Positions 26,373-34,724 of a stretch of 40,104 nucleotides of DNA are shown here, one piece after another. The number at the start of each line of letters is the position of its first letter. Position 1 is the stretch's first letter. The stretch is from Candidatus Dormiibacterota bacterium (lineage in GTDB: Bacteria; Chloroflexota; Dormibacteria; Aeolococcales; Bog-877), in assembly GCA_027306885.1 (NCBI GenBank), contig DAHUYV010000010.1:1-40104 (forward strand). The letters are read 5' to 3'. The position numbers and the translations under genes were made by a program. The notes under the pieces were generated by a model. It saw nothing but the letters and a program-made list of their open reading frames with translations, made no database searches and was not told the origin of the DNA.

Positions 26373-27537
26373 GGCGCCCGACCAGCCGCCTCGCTCCCTC
26401 TACCTGCACCTGCCCTTCTGCGCTCGCCGCTGCCCGTACTGCGACTTCGCGATCGTGGTCGGTGATGCGCTGCTTCAGGACCGCTACCTCGAAGCCCTGC
26501 TGTCCGAGCTGGCCTGGATGAGTGCCAGCGGCGCTGCGCCCCGGCCGCTCCAGACCCTGTACCTGGGGGGCGGCACCCCCTCACTCCTCGGGCTGGGCCG
26601 GCTCGGCCGCCTTCTGGCTGCAGTGGAGGCCGGCTTCGGACTGGAGACGGGCTGCGAGGTCACCATGGAGGTCAATCCCGAAGAGGTGACCCAGGCGACG
26701 GCCGCCGCCTGGGCCGATCTGGGCGTCACCCGGGTCTCCTTAGGGGTCCAGAGCCTTGACGATGACACCCTTGTCTGGCTCGGGCGCGGGCACGACTCGC
26801 GCACCGCGGAGTCCGCCGTGGCGACCCTGCGCCAGTCGGCGATCCCGGCCCTCAGCTGCGATCTCATATTCGCCATCCCGGTCCAGCCGACCGCCACCTT
26901 TGCCCGGGGGCTGGATCGCCTGCTGAGCCATGGCCCCGACCACATCTCCTGCTATGAGCTGACCGTCGAGCCGGGGACCCAGCTCCAGCGCTGGGTGGCG
27001 AACGGGGCGGTCCCGGCCCCCGCCGAGGAGGATTTCCTGGCGCAGGGCAAGCTGGCGAGGGAGGCGCTGGCCCGGGCCGGGCTCCACCGCTACGAGGTCT
27101 CCAACTACAGCCGGCCGGGCTCCGAGTCGCGGCACAACCTGAACTACTGGACGGGAGCTCCCTACCTCGCCGCCGGCTGTGGGGCCCACGGGTTCCTCGG
27201 CAGGTCCGCGGCGGCTGCTCTGGGCATCGTGGGCGTCGGGGAGCGGGTGCGCTACTGGCACCTTCGGGCCGCGGCGACCTATGTCCGCTCGGTGGCGGCT
27301 GGGGAGATGGGCCTGCGCGGTCGGGAGTGGCTGGCGGGCTCCGAGCTGGCCCTGGAGCGGTTGGCGCTGGGGCTCCGCCTCACCAGCGGGGTGGAGCTGT
27401 CGACCCCGGGCCAGCTGGAGGCCGGTCGGAGGCTGGCGGTGCAGGGCCTGCTGCTCCTGGAGGGCCGGCGGGTGCAGGCCACCCCAGAGGGGATGGACGT
27501 GCTGGACCGGCTCACCCTGGAGCTGGCGGTGGCCTGA
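26362..27537 (+). CDS. hemW: Radical SAM protein HemW (heme chaperone / coproporphyrinogen oxidase-like)
   Basis: A 391-residue member of the HemN/HemW family. [16 protein letters not shown] carries the SAM-binding 4Fe-4S cysteines Cys20, Cys24 and Cys27; the spacing CxxxCxxC is that of radical SAM enzymes. [27 protein letters not shown] and [20 protein letters not shown] are family blocks. The last cysteine before the cluster seen in HemN proper is absent, so a heme-chaperone role is more likely than oxygen-independent coproporphyrinogen oxidation. TTG 26362 overlaps the lepA end; no better start is seen. Confidence 0.92.
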
Positions 27538-28347
27538 TCAGGCGGGCGGGAGCCGCAGCCCGAAGACGTGGGGCAGCAGCACCCCCAGCAGATACCCCGC
27601 CAGTGCGGCCCCACAGCCCACTCCAAGCACCTGGAGAGCACCCTCCCAGACAGCGTGGCCGACCACCAGGGACTTCCCGGCCCCGACCGCCGCCAGCGCC
27701 ACCGCTGAGATCGCCAGCGAGAGGAGGACCGCCGAAGTCCCGTTGAGCACGGTGTAGGGGACGATGGGCACCACCGACCCCAGGAGGAAGGTGACCGACA
27801 TCACCAGGGCGTCGCGGCCGGGGCTCTCGTGGCCCTCGCTGGGGATGCCCAGCTCCTTCTCGATGTGGGTTTCCTCCCAGAGCTGGGGAAAGCGAGCCAG
27901 CTCGCGGGTGAGGTCCTCGGCGGTGGCGGCCGGCACCCCGCGAGACATGAGGATCGTCACCATCTCGTCGTGCTCCTCCTGGGGCTGGGTCTCCAGCTCT
28001 GCCCGCTCCTTGTGGATGGCGGCTCGGCGGAGGTCCCGCTCGGCGACCGTCGCCAGGTAGGCGCCGGTGCCCATTGAGACCATCCCCGCCAGCGCCCCGG
28101 CGATCCCGGCGAGGAGGATGGTGGTGTGGGCCACGGCGGCCCCGGCCGTGGCGGTGGCCACCCCGGTGGTGAGCCCGAGGGTGGTGAGCAGGCCGTCCTG
28201 CATGCCGAACACCACCTCCCGGATGCTGGCCCGGCGGGCCAGCTCCTCCCGGGTGGTCTCGGTGGGGTGGCGCTGGCGGAACGGGTTCAGCGACAGCGCG
28301 CGCGCCGCCGGGGAGCGATCCGCGTCGCCGGGAGTGCGGGTCGCCAT
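27538..28347 (-). CDS. VIT/CCC1-family metal (Fe/Mn) transporter
   Basis: A 269-residue membrane protein of the VIT1/CCC1/Nodulin-21 family. VVFGMQDGLLTTLGLTTGVATA begins the first membrane helix. GIAGALAGMVSMGTGAYLATVAERDL is the second, with the family's conserved methionines and glycine. A soluble acidic helical insert (about 105-175, with several Glu and His) fits the cytosolic metal-binding domain. Three more helices follow. It would export or store Fe2+ or Mn2+. ATG 28347 has TAGAAT six bases upstream. Its stop abuts the hemW stop (TGATCA). It is divergent from hrcA. Confidence 0.88.
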   Translation of the reverse strand: MATRTPGDADRSPAARALSLNPFRQRHPTETTREELARRASIREVVFGMQDGLLTTLGLTTGVATATAGAAVAHTTILLAGIAGALAGMVSMGTGAYLATVAERDLRRAAIHKERAELETQPQEEHDEMVTILMSRGVPAATAEDLTRELARFPQLWEETHIEKELGIPSEGHESPGRDALVMSVTFLLGSVVPIVPYTVLNGTSAVLLSLAISAVALAAVGAGKSLVVGHAVWEGALQVLGVGCGAALAGYLLGVLLPHVFGLRLPPA

Positions 28348-28353
28348 GTCGCG

Positions 28354-28359
28354 ATTCTA
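28354..28359 (-). promoter_or_regulatory. -10-like hexamer of a leaderless start (VIT transporter)
   Basis: TAGAAT on the minus strand is followed by exactly six bases and ATG 28347. It is one of the clearest examples of the pattern. Confidence 0.6.
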
Positions 28360-28394
28360 TGGCGGCCAGGGGCCGAGGACCCCGAACATCGGTG

Positions 28395-28400
28395 TTAGAC
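28395..28400 (+). promoter_or_regulatory. Possible -10 box of the hrcA operon
   Basis: TTAGAC ends six bases before the CIRCE element, placing the start of transcription at its left edge as in other HrcA-controlled operons. No -35 box is obvious. Confidence 0.4.
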
Positions 28401-28405
28401 TGCGC

Positions 28406-28432
28406 TTAGCACTCAGGCGGTGGGAGTGCTAA
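28406..28432 (+). promoter_or_regulatory. CIRCE operator (HrcA binding site)
   Basis: TTAGCACTC-N9-GAGTGCTAA is a perfect match to the known CIRCE element. It lies 17 bases before ATG 28450 of hrcA and marks the operon as heat-shock controlled and autoregulated by HrcA. Confidence 0.97.
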
Positions 28433-28449
28433 GCCGGGCAGGCTTCGGG

Positions 28450-29469
28450 ATGGTTGAGGTAGTGGACGGGCGCAAGCAGCGGATCCTTCAGGCGGTGGTC
28501 TCGGACTACACCGAGACGGTGGTTCCGGTCGGGTCCCACGTGCTGGCCGCCCGGTACTTCATGGAGTTGAGTTCGGCCACCATCCGGAACGAGCTCTCCG
28601 AGCTGGTCGACGACGGCTTCCTCTCTCAGCCCCACGCCTCGGCGGGGCGCATCCCCACCGACCGTGGCTACCGGTACTTCGTGGACTTCCTCCTGCCGCA
28701 GGAGATCGTGGAGCCCGGACTGAAGCGCCAGGTGCGGCAGCGCTTCCAGGAGGCGGAGCCTGACGTCGAGGCGATCCTGGAGTTGGCGGCCGCGACCCTC
28801 AGCCGCCTCAGCGAGAACGTGGCCCTGGTCACTGGGCCCGCCGACCAGGGCAGTCGCCTCACCCACTGTCAGGTCGTGCTCACTCGCCCCGGACACGCCC
28901 TGGTGGTGGTGGTGGGGAGCGGCCAGCGGGTGCAGCAGCGGACGACGGAGATCAGCGCCGATCACGATCAGGCCGGGCTCAACCGCATCACCGAGATCGT
29001 CAACCGGATCGGGGTCGGCAAGGACGCCGGCGAGCTGGAGGTCGCCACCATGCCGGCGTCGGTGCCCCGGGAGTTGATCCTGGAGGTCGCCGCCGGGCTG
29101 CGCCAGCTGGAGAGCCGGTCCTCCCTGGTGCTGCACGACGGCGTGCGCAACCTGGTGCGCAACCCGGAGTTCGAGAACCCCAACCGCCTGCGGGTGGTGT
29201 TGGAAGTCCTGGAGGCGCAGCGGATCCTGGCGGCGGTCGTGAACCAGCTGGCGCCCCAGGGTGGGATGCAGGTGGTGATCGGCCACGAGAACACCCTGGA
29301 GGAGCTCCAGGACTGCAGTCTGGTGCTGACCAGCTATCGTGTCGGAGAGCAGCTGTGGGGAACCGTCGGGGTCGTGGGCCCGACCCGGATCCGGTACGCG
29401 AGAGTCGCGGCCCGGCTTCAGCTGATCTCTCAGGTCACCGGGGAGGCGCTCTCCCGGGTGCTGGCCTGA
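28450..29469 (+). CDS. hrcA: Heat-inducible transcription repressor HrcA
   Basis: Represses heat-shock genes by binding CIRCE; its folding depends on GroE, which links repression to chaperone load. The 339 residues start with a winged-helix domain containing SSATIRNELSELVDDGFLSQPHASAGRIPTDRGYRYFVD, here cited by its key blocks ATIRNEL, GRIPTDRGYR and YRYFVD. The middle GAF-like domain and C-terminal VGPTRIRYARV are typical. ATG 28450 is preferred to GTG 28420 because the latter lies inside the CIRCE element. grpE follows after three bases. Confidence 0.95.
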   Translation: MVEVVDGRKQRILQAVVSDYTETVVPVGSHVLAARYFMELSSATIRNELSELVDDGFLSQPHASAGRIPTDRGYRYFVDFLLPQEIVEPGLKRQVRQRFQEAEPDVEAILELAAATLSRLSENVALVTGPADQGSRLTHCQVVLTRPGHALVVVVGSGQRVQQRTTEISADHDQAGLNRITEIVNRIGVGKDAGELEVATMPASVPRELILEVAAGLRQLESRSSLVLHDGVRNLVRNPEFENPNRLRVVLEVLEAQRILAAVVNQLAPQGGMQVVIGHENTLEELQDCSLVLTSYRVGEQLWGTVGVVGPTRIRYARVAARLQLISQVTGEALSRVLA

Positions 29470-29472
29470 CCG

Positions 29473-30102
29473 ATGGACGCCGAAAATCAGGAGGTCGTGG
29501 TGGAACGCCCCGCGGATCAGGGGGAGCAGATCGTCGCCGAGGGGTCGACCGGTCCGGGACCGGAGGAACCGGGGTCTGGCGATCGGGTCCTTGAGGAGCT
29601 GGAGCAGACCAGGGCCGCCTACCTGCGCCTGGCCGCCGACTTTGAGAACTACAAGCGCCGGCGCACCCAGGAGGTCCAGGACCTGACCCGGTACGGCTCC
29701 GCCGGGCTGCTCCGCGCGATCCTGCCCGCCATCGACAACCTGGCCCGGGCCGTGTCCCACATCCCAGAGCAGGCCGGCGACGGAGTCGCCGAGGGGCTGC
29801 GCCTCACCGTGCGTCAGCTGGAGGAGGCGCTGCTCTCCGAGGGAGTGGAGAGGGTGCCCTCGGTCGGGGCTCCCTTCGATCCCCGCCTGCACGAGGCGGT
29901 GGCCACGGTTCCGGGAGGTGAAGCACCGGAGGGCACGGTGGTCGCCGAGTACCTGCCGGGGTATCGGGTCCACGACCGGGTGGTGCGGGCGGCCCAGGTG
30001 GCGGTCGCTGGACGCGCCAACGAGGCCCCGGGTCGGGGTGATCAGGCGACCCTCCAGGATGGTGGCGGGGCCGCGGCGGATTCGGCGGGAAACGGGAGCT
30101 GA
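29473..30102 (+). CDS. grpE: Nucleotide exchange factor GrpE
   Basis: Promotes ADP release from DnaK. The 209 residues have an acidic disordered N-terminus (1-40), a long helix leading to [10 protein letters not shown], and the beta domain with [13 protein letters not shown] and [22 protein letters not shown]. The C-terminal 30 residues are a non-conserved tail rich in Gly, Asp and Ala. It starts three bases after hrcA and overlaps dnaJ by one base (TGATG). dnaK, usually found between grpE and dnaJ, is absent. Confidence 0.95.
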   Translation: MDAENQEVVVERPADQGEQIVAEGSTGPGPEEPGSGDRVLEELEQTRAAYLRLAADFENYKRRRTQEVQDLTRYGSAGLLRAILPAIDNLARAVSHIPEQAGDGVAEGLRLTVRQLEEALLSEGVERVPSVGAPFDPRLHEAVATVPGGEAPEGTVVAEYLPGYRVHDRVVRAAQVAVAGRANEAPGRGDQATLQDGGGAAADSAGNGS

Positions 30103-31214
30103 TGCCCAAGACCCGGCGTGACTACTACGAGGTGCTGGGCGTGGAGCGGGGGGCCAGCCCTGACGAGCTGAAGCGTGCCTACCGCACCTTGGCGATGAAG
30201 TACCACCCCGACCGCAACGCCGGCGACGCCGAGGCCGAGGACCGCTTCAAGGAGGTGGGGGAGGCCTACCAGGTGCTCTCCGACCCCGCTCGGCGGCGGC
30301 AGTACGACACCTTTGGCCAGGCCGGTGACGGCTTCGCCTCGGGCGGCGCGTTCAACTTCCAGTCCGCCTTCGACCTCTTCGACATGTTCTTCGGTGGCGG
30401 GCAGATGTCTCGTCCCCGGAGCGGACCGAGAAGGGGAGCCGACCTGCGCCTGCAGGTCAACATCACGTTCGAGGAGGCGATCAAGGGGGTCACTCGGGCA
30501 TTCGAGGTGAACAAGCCCTCGCCCTGCCCGGACTGCGAGGGCACCGGAGCCATGCAAGGGACCTCAGCGTCCACCTGCACCGAGTGCCAGGGCCGTGGGC
30601 AGGTGCAGCGGGTCCGGCAGTCCCTGCTGGGGCAGATGGTCACAGTTGAGCCGTGTCCCCGGTGCCGGGGTGAGGGCCAGGTGGTCGAGTCCCCCTGCAC
30701 GACCTGTCACGGCCAGGGGCTGGTGGACGCTCGCAAGACGATCGAGGTGCAGATCCCGGCCGGCGTGGACAACGAGATGCAGGTTCGGGTGCCCGGCGAG
30801 GGGGCGGCTGGACCCCGAGGAGGGATGGCTGGCGACCTCTTCCTGGTGATCAACGTCCGGCCCCACGATCTCCTGGTGCGCCGGGGCATGACGATCATCT
30901 ACGAGTGCCCGATCACCGTGTCCCAGGCGGCCCTGGGGGACACCGTGGAGGTGCCCACCGTGGATGGGCCGGCCACGGTCACCGTCAAGCCGGGGACCCA
31001 GTACGGGGAGCAGCTCAGAATCCCCGGCCGAGGTGCACCCGATCCCCGCACCGGACGTAGGGGAGACCAGGTGGTGCGTCTCCGGGTGGTCATCCCGAGC
31101 AAGCTCACCGAGCGCCAGCGGCACCTGCTCCGCGAGCTGGCCCCCCCCGACGGCAAGCCCCACCCGGTGCGGCGGGGTTTCTTCGAGCACCTGAAGGACG
31201 CGATCGGGATCTGA
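30102..31214 (+). CDS. dnaJ: Chaperone protein DnaJ (type I)
   Basis: Hsp40 co-chaperone that delivers substrates to DnaK. The 370 residues have a J domain (1-70) with KYHPDRN, a short Gly/Phe region (about 75-105), and a zinc domain with four C-x2-C-x-G-x-G repeats: [24 protein letters not shown] and CTTCHGQG. The C-terminal substrate-binding domains follow. It is a full class-I DnaJ with all cysteines. It overlaps grpE by one base and is followed by about 100 bases before hsp20. Confidence 0.96.
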   Translation: MPKTRRDYYEVLGVERGASPDELKRAYRTLAMKYHPDRNAGDAEAEDRFKEVGEAYQVLSDPARRRQYDTFGQAGDGFASGGAFNFQSAFDLFDMFFGGGQMSRPRSGPRRGADLRLQVNITFEEAIKGVTRAFEVNKPSPCPDCEGTGAMQGTSASTCTECQGRGQVQRVRQSLLGQMVTVEPCPRCRGEGQVVESPCTTCHGQGLVDARKTIEVQIPAGVDNEMQVRVPGEGAAGPRGGMAGDLFLVINVRPHDLLVRRGMTIIYECPITVSQAALGDTVEVPTVDGPATVTVKPGTQYGEQLRIPGRGAPDPRTGRRGDQVVRLRVVIPSKLTERQRHLLRELAPPDGKPHPVRRGFFEHLKDAIGI

Positions 31215-31253
31215 AGGTTTCGAGCGGGCGCCCAATGGGTACAGACAAGTTGG

Positions 31254-31265
31254 GATTCGCGAATC
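31254..31265. promoter_or_regulatory. 12-base palindrome upstream of hsp20
   Basis: GATTCGCGAATC is a perfect palindrome 46 bases before the hsp20 start. It is neither a CIRCE nor a HAIR (HspR) element. It may be an operator for the small heat-shock gene; function is not shown. Confidence 0.35.
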
Positions 31266-31311
31266 TCCCCTCGATCGTCGCTGCGAAAAATGAGTTGGGA
31301 GGTATTGAGTT

Positions 31312-31818
31312 ATGGCACGTTGGGATCCGTGGAGCGATCTCTTCACCCTTCAGAATGAGCTGGCCAGGTGGGTCAACGACACCTACAACGGCACCCCGCT
31401 CCTGACCGCCGGGGGGGCACGGGGCGGCACGGCGGTGGTTCCCACCACCTACCTGCCCTTGGACATCCGGCAGACTGACCGGGAGTTCGTTATCGAGGCT
31501 TCGATCCCGGGCTTCTCCTCGGAGGAGGTCGAGATCACCGCCGACCAAGGGGTCCTGACCCTGAGGGGCGAGCGCAAGGTGGACGAGACCCAGGCCGAGG
31601 GGACCTACCTGCGCCGCGAGCGCGCCCGGTACTCGTTCGTTCGGCAGATGACCCTCCCCTCCGACGTCAAGGAGGAGGAGATCCGGGCCACCTTCCAGAA
31701 CGGGGTCCTGACCGTGCATCTGCCTCGGGTCGAGGCTCCGGCGCCGCGCCGGATCCCGGTCGGCATCGAGGCGGAAGCCGCGCCGCAGGTGCTGGAGGCG
31801 GGCACCGCCAAGAGCTGA
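31312..31818 (+). CDS. Small heat-shock protein, Hsp20/alpha-crystallin family
   Basis: ATP-independent holdase. The 168 residues include an alpha-crystallin domain (about 50-145) with FVIEASIPGFSSEEVEI, GVLTLRGER, and the family signature FQNGVLTVHLPRVE. RRIPVGIE near the end contains the I-x-I-type anchor. The N-terminus MARWDPWSDLFTLQNEL is typical of the class. ATG 31312 has GGGAGG about ten bases upstream. It lies 97 bases after dnaJ with its own leader and a 12-base palindrome, so it may be separately regulated. A hairpin follows its stop. Confidence 0.94.
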   Translation: MARWDPWSDLFTLQNELARWVNDTYNGTPLLTAGGARGGTAVVPTTYLPLDIRQTDREFVIEASIPGFSSEEVEITADQGVLTLRGERKVDETQAEGTYLRRERARYSFVRQMTLPSDVKEEEIRATFQNGVLTVHLPRVEAPAPRRIPVGIEAEAAPQVLEAGTAKS

Positions 31819-31826
31819 CGCCATTG

Positions 31827-31852
31827 CGGGGCGGCCCCTCGGGGTCGCCCCG
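31827..31852. terminator. Hairpin between hsp20 and the GalT-like gene
   Basis: CGGGGCGGCCCC (31827-31838) pairs with GGGGTCGCCCCG (31841-31852) over twelve positions with one G-U pair and a tight loop. It sits between convergent genes. No U-tract follows. Confidence 0.6.
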
Positions 31853-31860
31853 AATGGTTC

Positions 31861-32916
31861 TCAGGCCAGGGTCAGGGCGGCCCGCAGTCCCGGCCGGAGC
31901 AGTTCGGCGAGGCGCTCGGGGCTCCGCACCATGAAGGGCTCATCGAGCAGGTGCTGCCACACGGTGGCGTCGGAGCCGCCTATCTGAGGGTTGAAGTGGA
32001 TCCGCGGAGAGAGCCGGGCGTGGAGCCAGAGCGGCGGGTCGACCTGGCCGGAGGGGGCGGGGTAGATGGCGAGGTTGAAGCTGACGACCCCGTCCTCCGC
32101 CAGCAGCTGGAGCGCGGCTGACAGCCCTTCGGCGAACTCCTCGAGAGCCGCTTGGGTCAGGCCGCTGAGGCTGCCCTGACCCGGGAAGACCACCAGGAGG
32201 TCGGAGACCACGCTGCGCGACACGAAGGGCGTCAGCCACGAGGTGTGGCGGCCGGCCCCGATCCAGCGCTCCCCCAGCTGGCGCTCGGTCTCGAGCAACT
32301 CCTCCCAGAAAAGCCGACCGGTCCGTCGGCGGTAGTTGCGGCTGGCCCTGAACTCCTCCTCGAGAAGCGTGCCCGGACGGTCGGTGGCGATGACCTGCAG
32401 GTGGGGGTGCACCTGGGTGGCGCCGGCCAGCGGCATGTAGTTCCAGGTGACCAGCCCGAAGTCGGCCCGCCGGACCACCCCGGGAGCGGTCAGGTAGCGC
32501 TGGGCCGCCAACAGGGCGTTCACCAGGTGATGGGGCCGGATGTCCTCGGGGGCGAGGAAGTGCGCGCCGCTGAGGGTGATCACCGCGCTCCGGCGGTCGT
32601 AGGGCGAGAGGTTGGGGAAGAGCACGGCGTCCTGTTCCACGATCCTGCCGCTGGCCGCCACCTCCGGCCCGAGCCGGGGGGTGACCAGGAGCACCCGCTC
32701 CGGGCAGAAGGGGCAGTGCTGCCGGCTGGAGGCGACCTCGGCGCTGAGGTCGGCCCGCCGCAGGCGGAACCCCTGGAAGTGAGCCAGCCGCCCGCTTCGC
32801 CCGGTGAGGGGGTCGCGGCGCAACTCGACTCGCATCCGAACCGGGCGCTGCGAGACCTCGCCCAAGGGGGGGAGGTAGGTGGCGGTGCGCCACTGGCGAG
32901 AGAAGCGGATGCTCAT
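31861..32916 (-). CDS. Galactose-1-phosphate uridylyltransferase-like HIT-superfamily protein
   Basis: A 351-residue protein of the GalT branch of the HIT superfamily. CPFCPE supplies a C-x2-C zinc pair, FPNLSPYDRRSAVIT is the first GalT-like block, and the catalytic triad motif is VHPHLQV (His-Pro-His-x-Gln). A second histidine-rich zinc site near LHARLSPRIHFNPQ is plausible. GalT itself has about this length, but the sequence is divergent and there are no galK or galE neighbours. A related nucleotidyltransferase or ADP-glucose/ATP-sulfate-type enzyme is possible. Its ATG overlaps the rsmE stop by four bases (ATGA), so it is co-translated with rsmE. Confidence 0.78.
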   Translation of the reverse strand: MSIRFSRQWRTATYLPPLGEVSQRPVRMRVELRRDPLTGRSGRLAHFQGFRLRRADLSAEVASSRQHCPFCPERVLLVTPRLGPEVAASGRIVEQDAVLFPNLSPYDRRSAVITLSGAHFLAPEDIRPHHLVNALLAAQRYLTAPGVVRRADFGLVTWNYMPLAGATQVHPHLQVIATDRPGTLLEEEFRASRNYRRRTGRLFWEELLETERQLGERWIGAGRHTSWLTPFVSRSVVSDLLVVFPGQGSLSGLTQAALEEFAEGLSAALQLLAEDGVVSFNLAIYPAPSGQVDPPLWLHARLSPRIHFNPQIGGSDATVWQHLLDEPFMVRSPERLAELLRPGLRAALTLA

Positions 32917-33686
32917 CGGGCCCCTGCCGGCGGGAGAGCGGGCTCCAGGTCATCCGCCCGTGCCAGCAGCACCGTCACCGCGACCAATCCCGCCAGGATG
33001 GTCCGCAGATTGCGCGGCCCGAGTGAGACGGTGGTCACGGAGGAGGCCGCGAATAGGGAGAGCTCGCCGGGGGCCCATCCGCCCTCCGGGCCGATCAGCA
33101 CCACGGTCGGCAGGAGGGGGTCCCAGGCGACCCTGGCGAGCGAGACCAGCGCTTCCGCGGCGTGGCAGGCCAGCATCTGGGCCTCGGGCAGTTGCTCCCG
33201 AAGCGAGGCCAGCGCCGCCGCCAGGGCCATGGGGATCTGGACTGTGGGGGATACCCGGCGACCGGCGAGCTGAGCCGCCTCGTCCGCGACCGCCTGCCAG
33301 TGCCGGACCCGAGGCGGCCCGGCGGCGGGGGCAACACGGGGGATGGTCCGCTCCGTCAGCAGTGGCCAGATCGCCGCCACCCCGAGCTCGGCCGCCCGCT
33401 CGCAGACCTCGTTCATCCCTGAGCCCTTGGGGATCGCCTGGGCCAGATGGATCGCCGAGCGCGGCTCACTGGCCGATGGGCGCGAGCTGACCACCTGGCC
33501 GCGGACCATGTCGGGGCCCAGCTGCGCCAGCCGCACCTGGTGCTCCAGGCCGTCGTCCAGCACCACGGTGACCACCTCGCCGGGGCGCGCTCGCAGGACC
33601 TTGAAGAGATGCCATGCCTGGCGATGCCGCAGCTCGATCTCGCCCCCCGGCCCGATCTGCCCGCCCCGAGCGAAGTAAACCGGCAC
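32913..33686 (-). CDS. rsmE: 16S rRNA (uracil-1498-N3)-methyltransferase
   Basis: SPOUT-class methyltransferase for m3U1498 in the decoding region. The 257 residues have an N-terminal PUA-like domain (HLFKVLRARPGEVV) and a trefoil-knot C-terminal domain with IGPEGGWAPGEL and VSLGPRNLRTILAGLVA. Most family members read RILR-x-ETA here; this protein has NLRTILAG, so the loop is altered at residues that usually contact SAM or the partner subunit. The GTG start is marked by TACACT six bases upstream. First gene of the rsmE/GalT-like pair, divergent from the hydrolase at 33776. Confidence 0.9.
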   Translation of the reverse strand: MPVYFARGGQIGPGGEIELRHRQAWHLFKVLRARPGEVVTVVLDDGLEHQVRLAQLGPDMVRGQVVSSRPSASEPRSAIHLAQAIPKGSGMNEVCERAAELGVAAIWPLLTERTIPRVAPAAGPPRVRHWQAVADEAAQLAGRRVSPTVQIPMALAAALASLREQLPEAQMLACHAAEALVSLARVAWDPLLPTVVLIGPEGGWAPGELSLFAASSVTTVSLGPRNLRTILAGLVAVTVLLARADDLEPALPPAGAR

Positions 33687-33692
33687 CGCCGG

Positions 33693-33698
33693 AGTGTA
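33693..33698 (-). promoter_or_regulatory. -10-like hexamer of a leaderless start (rsmE)
   Basis: TACACT on the minus strand is followed by six bases and GTG 33686. It is back-to-back with the element at 33764-33769. Confidence 0.55.
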
Positions 33699-33763
33699 AG
33701 CCGCCCGCCGCGCGCTACGGCGGCGCTCCTCTTCGGGGATTCGGACGGTACAGCCCGCCCCAT

Positions 33764-33769
33764 TACCAT
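33764..33769 (+). promoter_or_regulatory. -10-like hexamer of a leaderless start (alpha/beta hydrolase)
   Basis: TACCAT is followed by six bases and GTG 33776, without a Shine-Dalgarno sequence. Confidence 0.55.
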
Positions 33770-33775
33770 GAGTGC

Positions 33776-34618
33776 GTGGACTGGCCCCAGGAGAGCATCA
33801 CCCACAGGGTGGAGGTGGAGCCGGGGGTCGAGCTCGCTGTTCACGAGCTGGGAGCGGGGCCGCCGCTCCTCCTGATCCCCGGCCTCGGCACGGATCATCA
33901 CGCCTTCGTGTGGAACATCGCTGAGCTGGCCTCGAGCTGGCGGTGCCTGGTGCTGGATCAGCGTGGCCTCGGAGGCTCGGACGGCACCCCAGGGCCGTAC
34001 ACCATGCCGCTCCTGGCGGCCGACGCCGCCGCGGTGATCGGTGGGCTGACCGCCGGGACTGCCGACGTGTTCGGGGTGTCAATGGGGGGGATGGTCGCCC
34101 AGCACCTCGCCGCTTTGCACCCCGACCGGGTCTCCGGACTGGTGCTGGGCTGCACCGGGCCAGGGGGGCGTCTTGCGGTTCGGGCCGATCCCGAGGACAC
34201 CCGCCTCCTGCTCGGGGGTGATGCCAAGGAGCCGGGGCTGGCCTATCGGGTCGCCTGCCGGGTCCTCTACGAGCGCCGCTTCGCCGAGACCCACCCCGAG
34301 GTGGTGGAGGACGCGGTGCGCTGGCGTGCCACCCATCCGGTCCGTCCCGGGGTCTTCGCGGCCCAGTGGGCCGCGATCCGGCACCATGACAGCGCCGACT
34401 TCCTGCACCAGATAAGGGCGCCCACCCTGGTCTTGCACGGGACCGCCGACCGGGTGATGCCACCGGGGAACGGGGCCCTCCTGGCGGAGCGGATCCCCGG
34501 GGCGCGGCTGGAGTGGCTGCGGGGCCGGGGTCACATGTTCTTCCAGGAGGACCGGACGCGGGCCCGGCAGCTGTTGGCCGCCCACCTGGGGCCCCAGGCG
34601 GTCGCCGGGCCCCGCTGA
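33776..34618 (+). CDS. Alpha/beta-fold hydrolase
   Basis: A 280-residue alpha/beta hydrolase. The oxyanion-site strand is LLLIPGLGTDHHAF, the nucleophile elbow is FGVSMGGMVAQ (Ser), the acid is in HGTADRVMPP (Asp), and the histidine is in GRGHMFFQED. Together they form an intact triad. The overall pattern resembles 3-oxoadipate enol-lactonase, haloperoxidase or ester hydrolase groups, but the substrate is unknown. There is no signal peptide. The start is set by TACCAT six bases upstream; the longer frame from 33614 runs through the divergent rsmE promoter. The rpsU promoter follows closely. Confidence 0.88.
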   Translation: MDWPQESITHRVEVEPGVELAVHELGAGPPLLLIPGLGTDHHAFVWNIAELASSWRCLVLDQRGLGGSDGTPGPYTMPLLAADAAAVIGGLTAGTADVFGVSMGGMVAQHLAALHPDRVSGLVLGCTGPGGRLAVRADPEDTRLLLGGDAKEPGLAYRVACRVLYERRFAETHPEVVEDAVRWRATHPVRPGVFAAQWAAIRHHDSADFLHQIRAPTLVLHGTADRVMPPGNGALLAERIPGARLEWLRGRGHMFFQEDRTRARQLLAAHLGPQAVAGPR

Positions 34619-34656
34619 GGCGGTGATCGCGCCCGCGTCACTCCTGGCGGGGCCGA

Positions 34657-34662
34657 TACAAT
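34657..34662 (+). promoter_or_regulatory. Likely -10 box of the rpsU operon
   Basis: TACAAT is followed by about 60 bases to the rpsU start. Transcription would start near 34669, giving a leader that ends in a strong Shine-Dalgarno sequence. No good -35 box is seen. Confidence 0.45.
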
Positions 34663-34709
34663 CCTCTTTCGCCGCGCCGTCGAGCTGCGCGCGGAGGAGA
34701 CCAGGCCAG

Positions 34710-34718
34710 AGGAGGTGA
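34710..34718 (+). promoter_or_regulatory. Shine-Dalgarno sequence of rpsU
   Basis: AGGAGGTGA is a nine-base match to the anti-Shine-Dalgarno end of 16S rRNA. It ends six to nine bases before CTG 34725, depending on which bases pair, and supports that codon as the start. Confidence 0.75.
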
Positions 34719-34724
34719 GTTCCA

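Noticed and set aside
28420-28449. HrcA start at GTG 28420
   Set aside because: This codon lies inside the CIRCE element; the family N-terminus begins near ATG 28450.
31254-31265. tRNA T-arm (TTCGAATC-like)
   Set aside because: The sequence is a palindrome with no acceptor, D or anticodon stems around it.
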